DNA of 64,000 nt, taken from the NCBI RefSeq assembly GCF_003610995.1, contig NZ_CP032543.1, positions 4,960,001 through 5,024,000 on the forward strand, in the 5' to 3' direction. Below are positions 28,657-37,015 of the stretch, piece by piece. Made by a program: the position numbers and the translations under genes. How positions within the stretch are numbered: the first letter of the stretch is position 1; each line of letters begins with the position of its first letter. The notes below the pieces were generated by a model that was not told the DNA's origin, did no database searches, and saw nothing but the letters and a program-made list of their open reading frames with translations. The stretch is from Streptomyces griseus subsp. griseus (GTDB lineage Bacteria > Actinomycetota > Actinomycetes > Streptomycetales > Streptomycetaceae).

Positions 28657-29626
28657 GCCGCAGACCCCGGACGAAGCGATCTCCCAGGCGGGCGCCGGCG
28701 GCGCGACGGACCTCGCCATGGAGGAGGGCACCACCCTGGAGAGGACCCCGGGCGGGCCCGAGGGCTCCGGACCGGCCGGAAAGCCGCGCAGCCTCTGGTC
28801 CGATGCCTGGCGCGACCTGCGGCGCAACCCGGTCTTCATCATCTCCGCGCTGGTCATCCTCTTCCTGGTGGTCATCTCGATCTGGCCCTCGCTCATCGCG
28901 AGCGGCGACCCCCTCCAGGCCAACCTGGACGACGCCCAGAAGGGCTCCGAGCCCGGCCACCCCTTCGGCTTCGACCCGCAGGGCCGCGACGTCTACACCC
29001 GGGTCGTGTACGGGACGCGTACGTCGGTCACCGTCGGCGTCTGCGCCACCCTCGGCGTCGCCGTCCTCGGCAGTGTGCTCGGGGGGCTCGCGGGCTTCTT
29101 CGGCGGCTGGTGGGACTCGATCCTCTCCCGCCTCACCGACGTCTTCTTCGGCATCCCCGTCATCCTGGGCGGCCTGGTCTTCCTCTCCGTCGTCACCAGC
29201 TCCACCGTCTGGCCCGTCGTCGGCTTCATCGTCCTGCTCGGCTGGCCGCAGATCGCCCGTATCGCCCGCGGCTCGGTGATCACCGCCAAACAGAACGACT
29301 ACGTCCAGGCGGCCCGCGCGCTCGGCGCCTCCAACTCCCGGATGCTGCTGCGCCACATCACCCCGAACGCCATCGCGCCCGTCATCGTCGTGGCGACCAT
29401 CGCGCTCGGCACGTACATCTCGCTGGAGGCGACGCTCTCCTTCCTCGGGGTCGGCCTGAAGGACCCGGCCGTCTCCTGGGGCATCGACATCTCCGCAGCC
29501 TCCAACTACATCCGCAACGCCCCGCACATGCTGCTCTGGCCCGCCGGAGCGCTGGCGGTCACCGTGCTCGCGTTCATCATGCTCGGCGACGCGGTGCGCG
29601 ACGCCCTCGACCCCAAGCTGCGCTGA
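28649..29626 (+). CDS. peptide ABC permease, DppC type, operon 2
   Basis: The protein has 325 residues. A long, acidic cytoplasmic N-terminus of about 60 residues leads to six membrane spans. The loop NDYVQAARALGASNSRMLLRHITPNAIAPVIV and the C-terminus VLAFIMLGDAVRDALDPKLR match the DppC family. The start overlaps the preceding stop, and the ATPase gene follows 13 bases after its own stop. Confidence 0.94.
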   Translation: MPEPQTPDEAISQAGAGGATDLAMEEGTTLERTPGGPEGSGPAGKPRSLWSDAWRDLRRNPVFIISALVILFLVVISIWPSLIASGDPLQANLDDAQKGSEPGHPFGFDPQGRDVYTRVVYGTRTSVTVGVCATLGVAVLGSVLGGLAGFFGGWWDSILSRLTDVFFGIPVILGGLVFLSVVTSSTVWPVVGFIVLLGWPQIARIARGSVITAKQNDYVQAARALGASNSRMLLRHITPNAIAPVIVVATIALGTYISLEATLSFLGVGLKDPAVSWGIDISAASNYIRNAPHMLLWPAGALAVTVLAFIMLGDAVRDALDPKLR

Positions 29627-29639
29627 GGAGCCGGTTGCC

Positions 29640-30617
29640 ATGTTGCTCGAAGTGCGCGATCTGCACGTGGAGTTCCACACCCGCGAGGGCGTGGCCAAGG
29701 CCGTCAACGGGGTCAACTACTCGGTGGCCGAGGGCGAGACGCTCGCCGTCCTCGGGGAGTCCGGCTCCGGCAAGTCCGTCACCGCCCAGGCCGTCATGGG
29801 CATCCTCGACATGCCGCCCGGGAAGATCACCGGCGGCGAGATCCTCTTCAAGGGCCAGGACCTGCTGAAGCTCAAGGGGGAGGAGCGGCGCAAGATCCGC
29901 GGCCAGGAGATGGCCATGATCTTCCAGGACGCGCTCTCCTCGCTGAACCCGGTCCTCACCGTGGGCGAGCAGCTCGGCGAGATGTTCGTCGTCCACCGGG
30001 GCATGTCCCGCAAGGACGCGCGGGCCAAGGCCGTGGAGCTGATGGACCGGGTGCGCATCCCGGCGGCGAAGGAGCGGGTCGGGCAGTATCCCCACCAGTT
30101 CTCCGGCGGGATGCGCCAGCGCATCATGATCGCGATGGCGCTGGCCCTGGAGCCGTCCCTGATCATCGCGGACGAGCCGACCACCGCCCTGGACGTCACC
30201 GTCCAGGCCCAGGTCATGGACCTGCTCGCGGAGCTCCAGCGCGAGCTGAACATGGGCCTCATCCTGATCACCCACGACCTCGGCGTGGTCGCCGACGTGG
30301 CCGACAAGATCGCGGTGATGTACGCGGGGCGGATCGTGGAGACCGCCCCCGTCCACGAGATCTACAAGGCGCCCGCCCACCCGTACACCAAGGGCCTCCT
30401 CCGGTCGATCCCGCGCCTGGACCAGAAGGGCCAGGAGCTGTACGCGATCAAGGGCCTGCCGCCCAACCTGCTGCACATCCCGCCCGGCTGCGCGTTCAAC
30501 CCGCGCTGCCCGATGGCCCAGGACGTGTGCCGCAGCGAGGTGCCGCCGCTCTACGAGGTGGACGAACAGCGCCGCAGCGCCTGCCACTTCTGGAAGGAGA
30601 CTCTCGATGCACGCTGA
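29640..30617 (+). CDS. peptide ABC ATPase, DppD type, operon 2
   Basis: The protein has 325 residues and begins directly with the domain ([17 protein letters not shown]), about 25 residues shorter at the N-terminus than its operon 1 partner. Walker [23 protein letters not shown], signature FSGGMRQR, Walker [13 protein letters not shown] and [10 protein letters not shown] are all present, as is the C-terminal Cys group [15 protein letters not shown]...ACHFW. It overlaps the next gene by 11 bases. Confidence 0.94.
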   Translation: MLLEVRDLHVEFHTREGVAKAVNGVNYSVAEGETLAVLGESGSGKSVTAQAVMGILDMPPGKITGGEILFKGQDLLKLKGEERRKIRGQEMAMIFQDALSSLNPVLTVGEQLGEMFVVHRGMSRKDARAKAVELMDRVRIPAAKERVGQYPHQFSGGMRQRIMIAMALALEPSLIIADEPTTALDVTVQAQVMDLLAELQRELNMGLILITHDLGVVADVADKIAVMYAGRIVETAPVHEIYKAPAHPYTKGLLRSIPRLDQKGQELYAIKGLPPNLLHIPPGCAFNPRCPMAQDVCRSEVPPLYEVDEQRRSACHFWKETLDAR

Positions 30618-31896
30618 CCGTGAGGGGAGCGGAGGGGGCGCGGCGGCCGGTTCGACCCTGCTCTCCAAGGCGGGGGAGGGCACGCGGCCGTACGTCGAGG
30701 GCGAGCCGATCCTCGAAGTGCGGGAGCTGGCCAAGCACTACCCGCTGACCCAGGGCATCCTCTTCAAGAAGCAGGTCGGCGCGGTCCGGGCCGTGGACGG
30801 CGTCGACTTCGACCTCCACGCGGGCGAGACGCTCGGCATCGTGGGGGAGTCCGGCTGCGGCAAGTCCACCGTCGCGCGCATGCTGGTCCACCTGGAGAAG
30901 CCCACCGCCGGGGCCATCCGCTACAAGGGCGAGGACATCTCCAAGCTCTCCGGCCGGGCGCTGAAGGCGGTGCGCCGCAACATCCAGATGGTCTTCCAGG
31001 ACCCGTACACCTCGCTGAACCCGCGCATGACGGTCGGCGACATCATCGGGGAGCCGTACGAGATCCACCCCGAGGTCGCCCCCAAGGGCAGCCGCCGGCA
31101 GCGGGTCCAGGATCTGCTGGACGTCGTCGGGCTCAACCCGGAGTACATCAACCGCTATCCGCACCAGTTCTCCGGCGGCCAGCGCCAGCGCATCGGCATC
31201 GCCCGCGGCCTCGCGCTCAACCCGGAGATCATCGTCGCGGACGAACCGGTCTCGGCCCTCGACGTCTCCGTCCAGGCCCAGGTCGTCAACCTGCTGGACC
31301 GGCTCCAGGCGGAGTTCAGCCTCAGCTTCGTCTTCATCGCGCACGACCTCTCCATCGTGCGGCACATCTCGGACCGGGTCGGCGTGATGTACCTCGGCCG
31401 GATCGTGGAGATCGGCTCCGACGCGGAGATCTACGACCACCCCACCCACCCGTACACCCAGGCGCTGCTCTCCGCCGTCCCGGTCCCCGACCCGGAGGCC
31501 CGCGCGTACCGGGAGCGGATCATCCTGCACGGCGATGTGCCCTCACCCGCCAACGTCCCGTCGGGGTGCCGCTTCCGCACCCGCTGCTGGAAGGCGCAGG
31601 AGCGGTGCGAGCTGGAGGTGCCGCTGCTGGCGGTCCCGGCGGAGTTCCGGCTGGTGGACACCCCGGCCCGGCACGACTCGGCGTGCCACTTCGCGGAGGA
31701 GAAGCAGGTGGTGCCGCAGGAGGGGGAGCTGGCGGCGCCGGGGCGGTCGGCGGGCCGTTCACCGGGGCCGGATGTGGAGGCCCCGGGGACGACGACGCGC
31801 GGGCGGCCGGTGGAGGACGTGGGCGAGGTCGGGGAGGGGCTGGACGGGCCCGGGAAGGATCCGGGCGGGCCGGAGGGGCCGGTGGCGGAGGGCTGA
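30607..31896 (+). CDS. peptide ABC ATPase, DppF type, operon 2, with C-terminal tail
   Basis: The protein has 429 residues, about 50 more than its operon 1 partner. The core shows [23 protein letters not shown], Walker [33 protein letters not shown], Walker [13 protein letters not shown] and [10 protein letters not shown], then the Cys motif [15 protein letters not shown]...ACHF. After EEKQVVPQ comes a Gly/Pro/Glu-rich tail of about 60 residues without family similarity, probably disordered. It overlaps the DppD-type gene by 11 bases, and no strong terminator follows at once. Confidence 0.93.
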   Translation: MHADREGSGGGAAAGSTLLSKAGEGTRPYVEGEPILEVRELAKHYPLTQGILFKKQVGAVRAVDGVDFDLHAGETLGIVGESGCGKSTVARMLVHLEKPTAGAIRYKGEDISKLSGRALKAVRRNIQMVFQDPYTSLNPRMTVGDIIGEPYEIHPEVAPKGSRRQRVQDLLDVVGLNPEYINRYPHQFSGGQRQRIGIARGLALNPEIIVADEPVSALDVSVQAQVVNLLDRLQAEFSLSFVFIAHDLSIVRHISDRVGVMYLGRIVEIGSDAEIYDHPTHPYTQALLSAVPVPDPEARAYRERIILHGDVPSPANVPSGCRFRTRCWKAQERCELEVPLLAVPAEFRLVDTPARHDSACHFAEEKQVVPQEGELAAPGRSAGRSPGPDVEAPGTTTRGRPVEDVGEVGEGLDGPGKDPGGPEGPVAEG

Positions 31897-31927
31897 ACTC
31901 CGGCCCGCGTGCGTCACGGGGACGGGG

Positions 31928-32397
31928 TCAGCCCGTGGTTCCGCAGGGCTCCCCGGCCTTGATGTCCTGCACGGCCGGGCCGAGGGCGGAGAGGACGGCC
32001 GAGGCGTCGGTGGTCTCGTTGCGGAGCCGGACCTGGACGCCGGGCTCACGGCCGTGGGTCGAGAACATCTTGGCGGTCCGGTCGTCGGCGGGCGGCTGGG
32101 CGACCCAGTCGACACCGCCCTCGTCGAGGCAGTCGCCGCCGGTCTCCGGTGCGGGCATCCCGCAGTAGACGATGACGTCGCCGTCCCCCAGGCGGCGGCA
32201 CCGGTCACGTCCGATCTCTCCAGCGCGTACCCGCCCAGCTTGGCGGGGAGCCGGCCGGTGAGCGTGGCGCAGGCCGGACTGCCCGAGAAGGGCGGCTCGG
32301 TCAGGTTGTAGCCGCTCCCGCCGCAGCCGGCGAGGAAGGCCGTACAGGCGGTCAGGGCGGCGGCGAGGCGCAGCGGCCCATGGATGGTCCTGGTCAA
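31928..32397 (-). pseudogene. DUF3515-type lipoprotein, frameshifted
   Basis: The frame from 32397 begins with a lipoprotein signal (TAFLAGCGG, Cys25), then CATLTGRLPAKLGGYALERSDVTGAAAWG. The next part, VIVYCGMPAPETGGDCLDEGGVDWVAQPPADDRTAKMFSTHGREPGVQVRLRN to the end, is in another frame. Adding one base in the C5 run at 32185-32189 (plus strand) joins them as WGDGDVIVYCG. The joined protein (~156 residues) has the DUF3515 pattern of cysteines, the VDWV block and the FSTHGREP block. Function of the family is unknown; it would be a surface lipoprotein. A base-calling error is as likely as a true loss. Confidence 0.75.
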
Positions 32398-32570
32398 GGT
32401 GTTCCCCCGTGCGGACGGTGTGATGATCAGTGCAGAAACCTACCGCCCGACACCACCCGCTCCCTTCCGCGCCGCCGCCGCATCCGTTAACAGCCAGGCA
32501 ACTTGACCGTCGTCACACCGATATACGGACGCCTCATGCTGGGCAACGTACGGCCGTGCGGGTGCCGTGG

Positions 32571-32605
32571 ACCGGCCGGAGCGTCGTCTTGTCGCTCCGG
32601 CCGGT
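32571..32605 (-). terminator. terminator of the S9 peptidase gene
   Basis: Perfect 13-bp stem ACCGGCCGGAGCG (32571-32583) with 32593-32605 and a 9-base loop, about 45 bases beyond the peptidase stop on the minus strand. Confidence 0.8.
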
Positions 32606-32648
32606 TGGCCGCGTTCCGGCCCCGCCCCGGCCCTGACCCGCCGGTGGG

Positions 32649-34775
32649 CTAGGCGCCGGTCAGCCCCAGCGACCTCTTGAGGAAGTCCACCTGGAGCAGC
32701 AGCAGGTTCTCCGCGACCTGCTCCTGGGGCGTCATGTGCGTCACCCCGCTCAGCGGCAGCACCTCGTGCGGCCGCCCGGCCGCCAGCAGCGCCGAGGAGA
32801 GCCGCAGGGCGTGCGCGACCACCACGTTGTCGTCCGCGAGCCCGTGGACGATCATCATCGGCCGCACCTGCTCGGCCGCGTGCGAGAGCCCGTCCTCGGT
32901 CATCAGGGCGTTGTACGCGTACACCTCGGGCTGCGCGGCCGGATCGCCGAGATAGCGCTCGGTGTAGTGCGTGTCGTAGAGCCGCCAGTCCGTCACCGGG
33001 GCGCCCACCACCGCCGCGTGGAAGACGTCGGGGCGCCGCAGCACCGCGAGACCGGAGAGGTAACCCCCGTACGACCAGCCCCGGATGGCCACCCGGTCCA
33101 GATCCAGCGGGAACTCCCCGGCCAGTGCGTGCAGGGCCTCGATCTGGTCGTCCAGGGTGAGGACGAAGTCGTCCCGTACGGCCTTCTCCCAGGCGGGCGA
33201 GCGGCCCGGCGCGCCACGCCCGTCCGCCACGACCACCGCGAACCCCTGGTCCGCGAACCACTGCGAGGTGAGGTGCGCGTTGTGGGCGGCGACCACCCGG
33301 CGGCCGTGCGGTCCACCGTACGGATCCATCAGTACCGGAAGCGGACCGTCCGACTCCTGGTAGTCCGACGGAAGCAGCACGGCGCACGGAATCCGCCGTG
33401 CGCCCCCCTCGGTGAGCGTGACCCGTGCCGCGAGCACCGGCTCCTGGGCGTGGCTCGCGATCCGGACCAGCCGCTTGCCGTCCCGGAGGACCCAGGCGGC
33501 CGATCCGGGCTCGTCCGGAGTGGCCGAGACGAGTACGGTCAAGTCGCCCGAACGGACGGCGGAGTGCACACCCACCCCTTCGGAAATCCTCTCGATTCCC
33601 AGCTCGTTGACCCGGTACACATGGCTCTCGCCGGTCTCCGGTGCCGCCGCCTCCTCGCCCGCGACGGCGGAGACGAGAATGTCCGACTCCCCGATGTCCA
33701 GCACCGCCTGGATGTGCAACTGCGATCCGGTCAGCGGCCGGTCGCCGACGGCCAGCACCCGCGCACCGCCCTCGTCCGCGATCCGTACGAGCCGCCCGTC
33801 CGGCGCCCACGCGGGCACCCCGCCGAACAGATCCAGCCACACCGGGTCCTCGTCGACATGGACGATCCGGGTCTCACCCGACTCCGGGTCCACCGCCAGA
33901 TACCGCTGGCTGCGCTGGTCACGGGCCTGCACGAGGAGCAGCGGAGCACCGGCTGCGGACCAGTGCACCTGGGCCAGGTACGGGAACGCCGCCCGGTCCC
34001 AGACCACTTCCGTACGGGCCCCCTCCAGGTCCATCACGTAGAGCCGCACCTCGGCGTTGGGCGTCCCCGCCGCCGGATAGGCCACCTCGGCCGGCCTGCG
34101 CTCCGGGTGCGCGGGATCGGCGATGAACCATCGCTGTACGGGGCTGTCGTCGGCCCGCGCCACCAGCAGCCGGTCCGAGTCGGGCGACCACCAGAAGCCC
34201 CGGAAGCGGTGCATCTCCTCGGCGGCGACGAACTCGGCCAGGCCGTAGGTGACATGGGCGTCCTCCGGCTCCGCCAGCGCCCTGTCCTCCTCGCCCTCGG
34301 CGCCCACGACCCGCAGCGCCCCCTTGGAGACGTACGCGATGAGGCGCCCGTCGGGGGAGGGGCGTGGGTCGATGACCGGGCCCGGCACCGGCAGCGCCCG
34401 CGCCGTGCCGGCCCGCAGCTCGGCCACGTACACCTTCCCGGACAGCGCGAACGCGGCCAGCTCGGCCGCCGCGTCCACCGCGTAGGAGACGATTCCGGCC
34501 GATCCCTCACGGGTCCGCTCGCGCCGGGCCCGCTCCTGCGGCGACAGCCGCTCCGCCGAACCCCCCAGCAGCGCCTCGGGATCGGCGACGAGCCGCTCCT
34601 CGCCGGAGGCCGGGTCGAGGACCCAGAGCCGGTTGGTGCGGTCGGTGCCCGAGGTGGAGCGCAGAAAGATCACTCGCGTCTCATCCGGTGAGACGGTGAA
34701 GGCGCGCGGTGCGCCGAGAGTGAACCGCTGGGTCCGTGCGTGCTGGCGGGGAAAGGACAGCTTCGGTGAGGTCAT
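32649..34775 (-). CDS. S9 family prolyl oligopeptidase (dipeptidyl-peptidase IV type)
   Basis: The protein has 708 residues. An N-terminal beta-propeller (DPP4 N-terminal region, residues ~40-440, with SPDGRLIAYVS and FRGFWWSPDSDRLLVAR) precedes an alpha/beta hydrolase domain. The catalytic Ser is in RGWSYGGYLS, the Asp in GLADDNVV and the His in GVTHMTP. The ATG at 34775 (MTSPKLSFPRQHARTQ) fits the family N-terminus; the longer frame upstream does not. There is no signal peptide, so it is probably cytoplasmic and trims Pro-containing peptides. Its place beside two peptide importers suggests use of imported peptides, which is inference. Confidence 0.94.
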   Translation of the reverse strand: MTSPKLSFPRQHARTQRFTLGAPRAFTVSPDETRVIFLRSTSGTDRTNRLWVLDPASGEERLVADPEALLGGSAERLSPQERARRERTREGSAGIVSYAVDAAAELAAFALSGKVYVAELRAGTARALPVPGPVIDPRPSPDGRLIAYVSKGALRVVGAEGEEDRALAEPEDAHVTYGLAEFVAAEEMHRFRGFWWSPDSDRLLVARADDSPVQRWFIADPAHPERRPAEVAYPAAGTPNAEVRLYVMDLEGARTEVVWDRAAFPYLAQVHWSAAGAPLLLVQARDQRSQRYLAVDPESGETRIVHVDEDPVWLDLFGGVPAWAPDGRLVRIADEGGARVLAVGDRPLTGSQLHIQAVLDIGESDILVSAVAGEEAAAPETGESHVYRVNELGIERISEGVGVHSAVRSGDLTVLVSATPDEPGSAAWVLRDGKRLVRIASHAQEPVLAARVTLTEGGARRIPCAVLLPSDYQESDGPLPVLMDPYGGPHGRRVVAAHNAHLTSQWFADQGFAVVVADGRGAPGRSPAWEKAVRDDFVLTLDDQIEALHALAGEFPLDLDRVAIRGWSYGGYLSGLAVLRRPDVFHAAVVGAPVTDWRLYDTHYTERYLGDPAAQPEVYAYNALMTEDGLSHAAEQVRPMMIVHGLADDNVVVAHALRLSSALLAAGRPHEVLPLSGVTHMTPQEQVAENLLLLQVDFLKRSLGLTGA

Positions 34776-34949
34776 GGCCCCGAACTTAGCCTCGCGCAGC
34801 GGTCCGTGCGCCCCTCGTGCTGCTGTGCCCCGATCAATGCGTTGGCACGGATAGTTATGATCCGTAGCGCTCGGTGGGTAAGAACCCGTCGGCTCCATGT
34901 ATCCCCGTGTCTTCGTCCCGACCGACCGTACTGATGGAGGTGAACCGCC

Positions 34950-35144
34950 GTGGCGCTCTCGATTTCGGCGGTGGTGCTGCTGGCGATCATCGTCTTCCTG
35001 CTGATCCGGAAATCCGGACTGAAGGGCGGACATGCGGTGGTCTGCGTGCTGCTGGGGTTCTACATCGCCAGTTCGTCCGTGGCCCCGACCATCTCGGACC
35101 TGACGTCCAACGTGGCGGGGATGATCGGAAGCATCAAGTTCTGA
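34950..35144 (+). CDS. small two-span membrane protein, unknown function
   Basis: The protein has 64 residues. The first hydrophobic span (residues 3-19) is followed by basic RKSGLKGGH, then a second span (HAVVCVLLGFYIASSSVAP) and a polar C-terminus ISDLTSNVAGMIGSIKF. An excellent GGAGGTGA at 34936-34943 sits 6 bases before the GTG, strong evidence that this small frame is translated. It is divergent from the S9 peptidase. I do not recognise a named family and see no toxin partner nearby. Confidence 0.8.
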   Translation: MALSISAVVLLAIIVFLLIRKSGLKGGHAVVCVLLGFYIASSSVAPTISDLTSNVAGMIGSIKF

Positions 35145-35263
35145 CCGCGTGCCTACGCCTTCCGACCGCGTGTACCCGGTTTCCGGCCGGGTACGCCCAC
35201 GGCTGACGTGGTCTGCGGGGAGCGGGGAGCACCGGGGGCCGCCGGGCTCGTAGGGTGGTCCCC

Positions 35264-36304
35264 ATGAAGGACCTCCCCGCCCGCCGTCTGCTGCTGGTGC
35301 ACGCGCACCCGGACGACGAGTCGATCAACAACGGCGCCACCATGGCCAGGTATGCGGCCGAGGGCGCCCACGTCACCCTGGTGACCTGCACGCTGGGCGA
35401 GGAGGGCGAGGTCATCCCGCCCGCCCTCGCCCACCTCGCCGCAGACCGCGACGACGTCCTCGGCCCCCACCGCGTGGGCGAGCTGGCGGCGGCGATGAAG
35501 GAGCTCGGCGTCACCGACCACCGCTTCCTCGGCGGCGCGGGCCGATTCCGGGACTCCGGGATGATGGGCACCGAGCAGAACGAGCGCCCCGGCGCCTTCT
35601 GGGCCGCCCCGCTGGACGAGGCGGCCGCCCCCCTCGTGGAGGTGATACGCGAGGTCCGCCCCCAGGTCCTGATCACCTACGACCCCGACGGCGGCTACGG
35701 CCACCCCGACCACATCCAGGCCCACCGCGTCGCGGTGCGCGCCGCCGACCTGGCCGCCGACCCGGCGTACGGCACCGGCGCCCCGCACACCATCGCCAAG
35801 GTCTACTGGAACCGCGCGGAGCGGGCCGTGGTGGAGGCCGCCTTCGACCGCCTCCGCACGACGGCGCCGGACGCCTTCCCGGGCATCGCGGCGGTGGACG
35901 ACGTCCCCGGTGTGGTCGACGGGGACGAGATCACGGCGGAGATCGACGGGACGGCGTACGCCGGGGCGAAGGCGGCGGCGATGCGCGCCCACGCCACGCA
36001 GATCGCGGTGGACGGCGAGGGCTCCTTCTTCGCCCTCTCCAACGACCTGGGCCAGCCGCTGCTGACGACGGAGTGCTACCAGCTGGTGCGGGGCGTGCCC
36101 GGGGCCGGCGGGGGAGCGCGGGAGGACGACCTGTTCGCGGGGGTGGCTGCCGGGACGGGTGCCGATACGGGTGCCGGGACCGTTTCCGCACGGGGTGTGG
36201 CTTCCGGTTCCGCTTCGGCTGCCGGAGCGGGTTCCGCTTCCGTGACCGGCGCGGGTTCCGCTTCGGCCGCCCGGCCGGATTCCGTACCGGGGGCGGGCGC
36301 ATGA
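35264..36304 (+). CDS. mshB: mycothiol deacetylase MshB
   Basis: N-acetyl-1-D-myo-inosityl-2-amino-2-deoxy-alpha-D-glucopyranoside deacetylase, the second step of mycothiol synthesis. It has 346 residues. The zinc motif AHPDDE lies near residue 13, and the third ligand is in [11 protein letters not shown]. Further blocks are [11 protein letters not shown] and [15 protein letters not shown]. After about residue 285 the protein ends in an Ala/Gly/Ser-rich tail ([22 protein letters not shown]...) beyond the normal domain, likely disordered. ATG 35264 was chosen over GTG 35255. Its stop overlaps the next ATG (ATGA). Confidence 0.93.
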   Translation: MKDLPARRLLLVHAHPDDESINNGATMARYAAEGAHVTLVTCTLGEEGEVIPPALAHLAADRDDVLGPHRVGELAAAMKELGVTDHRFLGGAGRFRDSGMMGTEQNERPGAFWAAPLDEAAAPLVEVIREVRPQVLITYDPDGGYGHPDHIQAHRVAVRAADLAADPAYGTGAPHTIAKVYWNRAERAVVEAAFDRLRTTAPDAFPGIAAVDDVPGVVDGDEITAEIDGTAYAGAKAAAMRAHATQIAVDGEGSFFALSNDLGQPLLTTECYQLVRGVPGAGGGAREDDLFAGVAAGTGADTGAGTVSARGVASGSASAAGAGSASVTGAGSASAARPDSVPGAGA

Positions 36305-36840
36305 GCGGGAACGCGGGCAAGGGCCGTGACCGAGCAGGCGCGGCGCGCACCGGTGCCTCGCGCGCCGACGGAGCCCGTACCGCCGCGGCGCGTTCCGGCG
36401 CCCCCAGCAGCAACGCCCCACGGACCAACGCGCCCCCCAGGGTGCCCGAACCCACCGGCTTCACCGCCCGGCCGAACCCGGCCCGGATCGCTGCCTACTT
36501 CGGGCTCGCGGTGCTCGGCGCCCTCGTCGCGCTCGCCGGGACGCTGGTCCAAGCGGCGTGGTTCCCGGGCGGGTTGATCATCGCGCTGGCGGGATCGGCG
36601 GGCCTCTTCTACGGCGGCCGCATCCTGACCGGCACCCAGATCGGCGCACTCGCGCCGGCGGCCGGCTGGTTCGTCACCGTCTTCCTCCTGCTGTCCGGCC
36701 GGCCGGAAGGCGACTACGTCTTCGGCGACGAACTCGGCCTGGTGCTCTTCATGCTCGGCGGAACCGCCGTCGCTGTGATGTGCGCCACCACCTCGAAAGT
36801 GCCGCAATCAGCCACGCGTAACGGCCGGTCCGGTATCTGA
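36301..36840 (+). CDS. DUF6113-type membrane protein
   Basis: The protein has 179 residues. A basic, Ala/Arg/Asn-rich N-terminus of ~55 residues is followed by four predicted membrane spans: [60 protein letters not shown], and a last one at [16 protein letters not shown]. It is translationally coupled to mshB by ATGA and so is probably co-made with it, a pairing I recall as common in streptomycetes. The molecular role is unknown. Confidence 0.82.
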   Translation: MSGNAGKGRDRAGAARTGASRADGARTAAARSGAPSSNAPRTNAPPRVPEPTGFTARPNPARIAAYFGLAVLGALVALAGTLVQAAWFPGGLIIALAGSAGLFYGGRILTGTQIGALAPAAGWFVTVFLLLSGRPEGDYVFGDELGLVLFMLGGTAVAVMCATTSKVPQSATRNGRSGI

Positions 36841-37015
36841 AGTGCTAAGTCCGCGCCCGGAATGCCCCCCACAGGTGTGATGCCGACGTGGAGGTTTCCC
36901 CCGGTCGCGGAGTGTCCTACGGCGGCGGCCAGTATGGTGGTGCGCGCGCCGAGCCGTCCCCTGGCCTGCGGCATGGGGGAAGTACGGGCGGCGGAGCCAA
37001 TCGGGAGAACCTGCT

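Noticed and set aside
34950..35144. The small membrane protein as a type I toxin.
   Set aside because: No antisense RNA or antitoxin gene is visible, and it has two spans rather than one.
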